Origin: a virus
IMG/VR virus record: IMGVR_UViG_3300025000_000274
Span: 1-35,204 of that record
Reading direction: 5' to 3' (one strand)
DNA length: 35,204 nucleotides
Positions 32,794 through 35,204 of the stretch are shown here, piece after piece. The notes under the pieces were generated by a model. That model was not told where the DNA came from. It did not search any database and saw only the letters and a list, made by a program, of their open reading frames with translations. How positions within the stretch are numbered: the stretch's first letter is position 1; each line of letters begins with the position of its first letter. Position numbers and translations under genes: made by a program.

Positions 32794-33054
32794 ATGTCAA
32801 ATAAAAAAGAAATTTTAATGGAATCAATTGACATATTAATTGCTGAGAGATTGAGTAAATTAAAGTTCTTACGTCTTCTAACTGGTGTAGTGGTCTCGGT
32901 TATTGACCCTATAAATTATACAGTATTAATAGATGATTCAGAAACAAGTGCAAAATCTACAAATGGTATTACATATTTAGTGAATGATATTGTAGAAATT
33001 TTAGTAGAAAATAATAATTTACAAAATAAAAGAATTTTATGGAAAAGACCATAA
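32794..33054 (+). CDS. small OB-fold-like tail/baseplate protein
   Basis: The product is 86 residues; AAAGGA lies about a dozen bases before the ATG. After a helical N-terminus (ILMESIDILIAERLSKLKFL) it has a strand pattern GVVVSVIDPINYTVLIDDSE...NGITYLVNDIVEILVENNNL typical of small OB/SH3-like baseplate or gpV/XkdR-type proteins of phage tails. It sits between the tape measure gene and baseplate genes, where such proteins occur. The exact member is not identified. Confidence 0.5.
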   Translation: MSNKKEILMESIDILIAERLSKLKFLRLLTGVVVSVIDPINYTVLIDDSETSAKSTNGITYLVNDIVEILVENNNLQNKRILWKRP

Positions 33055-33073
33055 AACAAAGGTGGTGAAATAA

Positions 33074-34123
33074 TTGGCCCTCACAACTCCTTCGCTTACT
33101 ACAATTTTACCATTCTCCTCAACTCAATCACAAATATTTAAGTTTTTAGTTAACTCTGGTGATCAAGTTGTAAGAAATAATCTTGTAATCGAAAATAATA
33201 GCACTAATGTAGAAGTTTATAATCAGTCAGTAGAATCTTTTCAATTACAGCATATTTTACCTGTAAATACTTTAACTAATGGGATAGAATATCGTGCAAA
33301 AATACGCACAGGGAATTTAGCAAATGAATGGTCTTTAAATTTCTCTGAATGGATTTATTTTTATGTATTATCATCTCCCATAATTTTAATTCCAACAATA
33401 GATGAAAATCATAAAGTTTATAATTCAACAATTAATTTTACAGCAACATATACTCAATCTGAAAGTGAATTAATGAGTTCTTATAAATTTCTAATTTATG
33501 ATACAAATCAGAATTTATTAAAAACATATTCTGAACAATTTTCTGACGGTACAACTCCTCCAATTACTCAAGAAATAACAGGATTAGAAAATGAAGAATT
33601 ATATTATTTAGAAGTAAAAGGAATTTCAATACATTCGCAACTTTCAACTTCTGGTTTAATTGCTTTTACTCCTTTTTTTATCACACCTAGATTAATTACA
33701 ACACTTAATGTTGAAAATCTTCCATCTCAAGGTGCAGTAAAACTATCTGTGCAATTAATACAGGAAATTGGTCAAATCGATTCTGGAACAGTTACGTTCA
33801 TAGATAATAACTGGGTTAATTTAACTAATGGTCAAATTAGTTTTCAAGATGGTTTCCAACTTGGTTCTGATTTTATATTAAAATTATGGTGTAAAAACAT
33901 TCCAGATGATGTTGTATTTTTGAAATTGATTTCTGAATATGGAAGAATTGAGATTATTAAATATGAAGATAGGATTCATATTTTTAAATATCTGAATGGA
34001 CTAACTGCAATTGTTCCACATTTTATAAGTAATAGTTTAATTGTTGGTGTAGATGTTGAGTTTATGATTTATTTACAATCGTTAAATAATGCTTTAGAAA
34101 TAACACAACAATTAGTAGTGTAA
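33074..34123 (+). CDS. phage tail protein with fibronectin-like beta domains
   Basis: The product is 349 residues with a TTG start at 33074 after AGGTGGTGAAAT; the following gene uses the same RBS with ATG. It begins ALTTPSLTTILPFSSTQSQI, then strands such as FKFLVNSGDQVVRNNLVIEN and YRAKIRTGNLANEWSLNFSEW, which is a fibronectin type III-like pattern (the Trp/Tyr positions of EYRxxIRTGN...EWS). A second Ig/FN3-like unit at ~115-205 (YTQSESELMSSYKFLIYDTN). The C-terminal part is strand-rich. It lies between the OB-like gene and a distal-tail-like gene, so a tail-tip or fibre-adaptor role is likely. Not a recognised enzyme. Confidence 0.55.
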   Translation: MALTTPSLTTILPFSSTQSQIFKFLVNSGDQVVRNNLVIENNSTNVEVYNQSVESFQLQHILPVNTLTNGIEYRAKIRTGNLANEWSLNFSEWIYFYVLSSPIILIPTIDENHKVYNSTINFTATYTQSESELMSSYKFLIYDTNQNLLKTYSEQFSDGTTPPITQEITGLENEELYYLEVKGISIHSQLSTSGLIAFTPFFITPRLITTLNVENLPSQGAVKLSVQLIQEIGQIDSGTVTFIDNNWVNLTNGQISFQDGFQLGSDFILKLWCKNIPDDVVFLKLISEYGRIEIIKYEDRIHIFKYLNGLTAIVPHFISNSLIVGVDVEFMIYLQSLNNALEITQQLVV

Positions 34124-34137
34124 AGGTGGTGAAATAA

Positions 34138-35043
34138 ATGTTAATTGGAATAGATGCGTTTGATAGTTCATGTTTTCAAACGATTGTTGCTTTTCCATCA
34201 TTTTATAGAATAGAATTAAGCAATTCAGTCGTAGATGAAATATATATTGATGAAGATACTGAAATTACGGATTCGATAATAAAACCTGTAGCATGGGGAT
34301 TTCAAACAATATTAGATGCCCCTTTTAGTGATGATTCGTTAGAAGGTGGGTCAATTTCATCTGGAAATGGTCTAGTGATAGATCATATTTTATTTCAAAA
34401 AAGAAAAGCAGATGAATTATATTGGTCGAATGTTTCTCAAATAATATATGATGGAACAAGTACATTTTATGAAGCAATAGATAAATATGTTGCTTGTGAT
34501 TTTGATTATGAATATTCACTTTTACCTATGGTAAATGGCGTTCAAGGTAATCGTGTGACTAGTCCTACGATTACAGCTTTGTTCGATGGGGTATTTCTCT
34601 CAGATAAGGATAATAACTATTCATTAATTTTTGATGTTGAGTATGGAAGTCGAGAGCACGTTACTCAGAGCACAGAATTAATGCCTTTAAATGCTCAATA
34701 CCCAACTATAGTTTTTGGAAATTCTGATTATGTCAAATTTGATATAAAAAGCACTTCTGTTTCGGATACAACTTATAATTCTGGAGGCAAAATTGATATT
34801 AAACAAGAGAAATTAACAAGGAATAAACTTCTTAATTTTTTGAAGAATAAAAAACCTAAAATTTATAGAGATGGAAATGGTAATATATTTTTAGTATCAT
34901 TACTTAGTAATCCTACTGAAGAACATCAAAGTGGAATAAATGGTATTGCGAAGGTTTCATTTGTTCTTGTAGAAATTGGAAATTATGAAGATAATGATAC
35001 ACTTATAAATGCAGGTTTATTAGAAGGATTAACGACAACTTAA
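34138..35043 (+). CDS. distal tail / baseplate-like protein
   Basis: The product is 301 residues; its ATG follows GGTGGTGAAATAA, 14 bases after the previous stop. It opens with LIGIDAFDSSCFQTIVAFPS and has beta-rich stretches with FQKRKADELYWSNVSQIIYD and CDFDYEYSLLPMVNGVQGN, then FDGVFLSDKDNNYSLIFDVE. This arrangement (W-rich strands, YEYxxxP turn, DG-loop) fits distal tail or baseplate proteins of siphoviruses of Bacillota. C-terminal NKKPKIYRDGNGNIFLVSL may bind a fibre. Family assignment by pattern memory. Confidence 0.5.
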   Translation: MLIGIDAFDSSCFQTIVAFPSFYRIELSNSVVDEIYIDEDTEITDSIIKPVAWGFQTILDAPFSDDSLEGGSISSGNGLVIDHILFQKRKADELYWSNVSQIIYDGTSTFYEAIDKYVACDFDYEYSLLPMVNGVQGNRVTSPTITALFDGVFLSDKDNNYSLIFDVEYGSREHVTQSTELMPLNAQYPTIVFGNSDYVKFDIKSTSVSDTTYNSGGKIDIKQEKLTRNKLLNFLKNKKPKIYRDGNGNIFLVSLLSNPTEEHQSGINGIAKVSFVLVEIGNYEDNDTLINAGLLEGLTTT

Positions 35044-35084
35044 TTTAATCATTTTTTAAAAGAAATTGGGTGATAAAAAATTAA

Positions 35085-35204
35085 ATGGCAAATATAACAC
35101 AAGCAGAATATAATGCTCATTTGCAATCTACTAGAATTTTAAATGTAAAGGTAGAATTACTTAATTCTTCAGATGCTAAAATTGATGTTCTTACGGGTGT
35201 AAGT
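35085..35204 (+). CDS. phage tail-tip protein, 5' part only
   Basis: The gene starts at ATG 35085 after TTGGGTGATAAAA and runs off the window after 40 codons (MANITQAEYNAHLQSTRILN...SSDAKIDVLTGVS). The VKVELLNSSDAKIDVLTG pattern is like the N-terminus of phage tail proteins of the DUF5048 sort, in which a first strand segment is followed by GxxxSGxxxIDxxxxxRR. It continues the tail gene order. Only a partial call is possible. Confidence 0.45.
   Translation, partial: MANITQAEYNAHLQSTRILNVKVELLNSSDAKIDVLTGVS

Noticed and set aside
1-35204. CRISPR array, tRNA, rRNA or diversity-generating retroelement
   Set aside because: No evenly spaced direct repeats, no tRNA cloverleaf pattern recognised and no reverse transcriptase motif seen.

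Overview
The window looks like a stretch of a large temperate (or pseudolysogenic) tailed phage or prophage of a low-GC Gram-positive host (Bacillota, Bacillus/Clostridium-like). Signs are the AT-rich sequence, strong AAGGAGG-type ribosome binding sites, sigma-A-like promoters, a siphovirus-style tail module and a phage antirepressor. The species cannot be named from the sequence alone.

Layout. Bases 1-880 hold the end of a structural (tail-tube-like) gene and a small phage gene. Bases 1000-20 kb are an accessory block inserted in the tail module: a homing-nuclease-like gene (1000), small unknown genes, a fibre-like gene (3591), a RuvC-type resolvase (5007), a second repeat-type homing nuclease (5805), a tyrosine recombinase (7579), a GIY-YIG homing endonuclease with three NUMOD1 repeats (8996), a DUF5659-like small gene (10116), a split SF2 helicase (10317/11347), a secreted Ig-like (BIG2) protein with its own promoter and terminator (12338), a BRO-type antirepressor on the minus strand (15109-14309), a cluster of small promoter-rich genes including a ribbon-helix-helix regulator and a PIN-domain nuclease (15353-17690), and a third repeat-type homing nuclease (17968). 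The tail module resumes at 19610 with a chaperone-like gene, a tail-completion-like gene, a small membrane protein, the giant tape measure gene and baseplate/tail-tip genes up to the window end.

The most striking object is an IStron at about 29148-31041: a td-like group IA2 self-splicing intron joined to an intact tnpB, inserted in the 3' part of the tape measure gene. Removing it restores one reading frame of about 3140 codons. Unspliced RNA would give a tape measure lacking its last ~460 residues. The td-like resemblance is recalled from the phage T4 td intron and was not computed.

A second candidate novelty is a ~105-nt structured RNA present twice (5650-5754 and 8834-8939), each time just upstream of a homing-endonuclease-type gene. 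The two copies have almost the same length, a shared core and stems that differ in sequence but remain paired. Other structural signals are a leader that buries the tape measure ribosome binding site (21009-21093), a 21-bp perfect inverted repeat (11829-11885) and a cluster of hairpins (11958-12162). Many genes here therefore look like selfish passengers (three repeat-type nucleases, one GIY-YIG enzyme, one IStron), interleaved with ordinary tail genes and morons.
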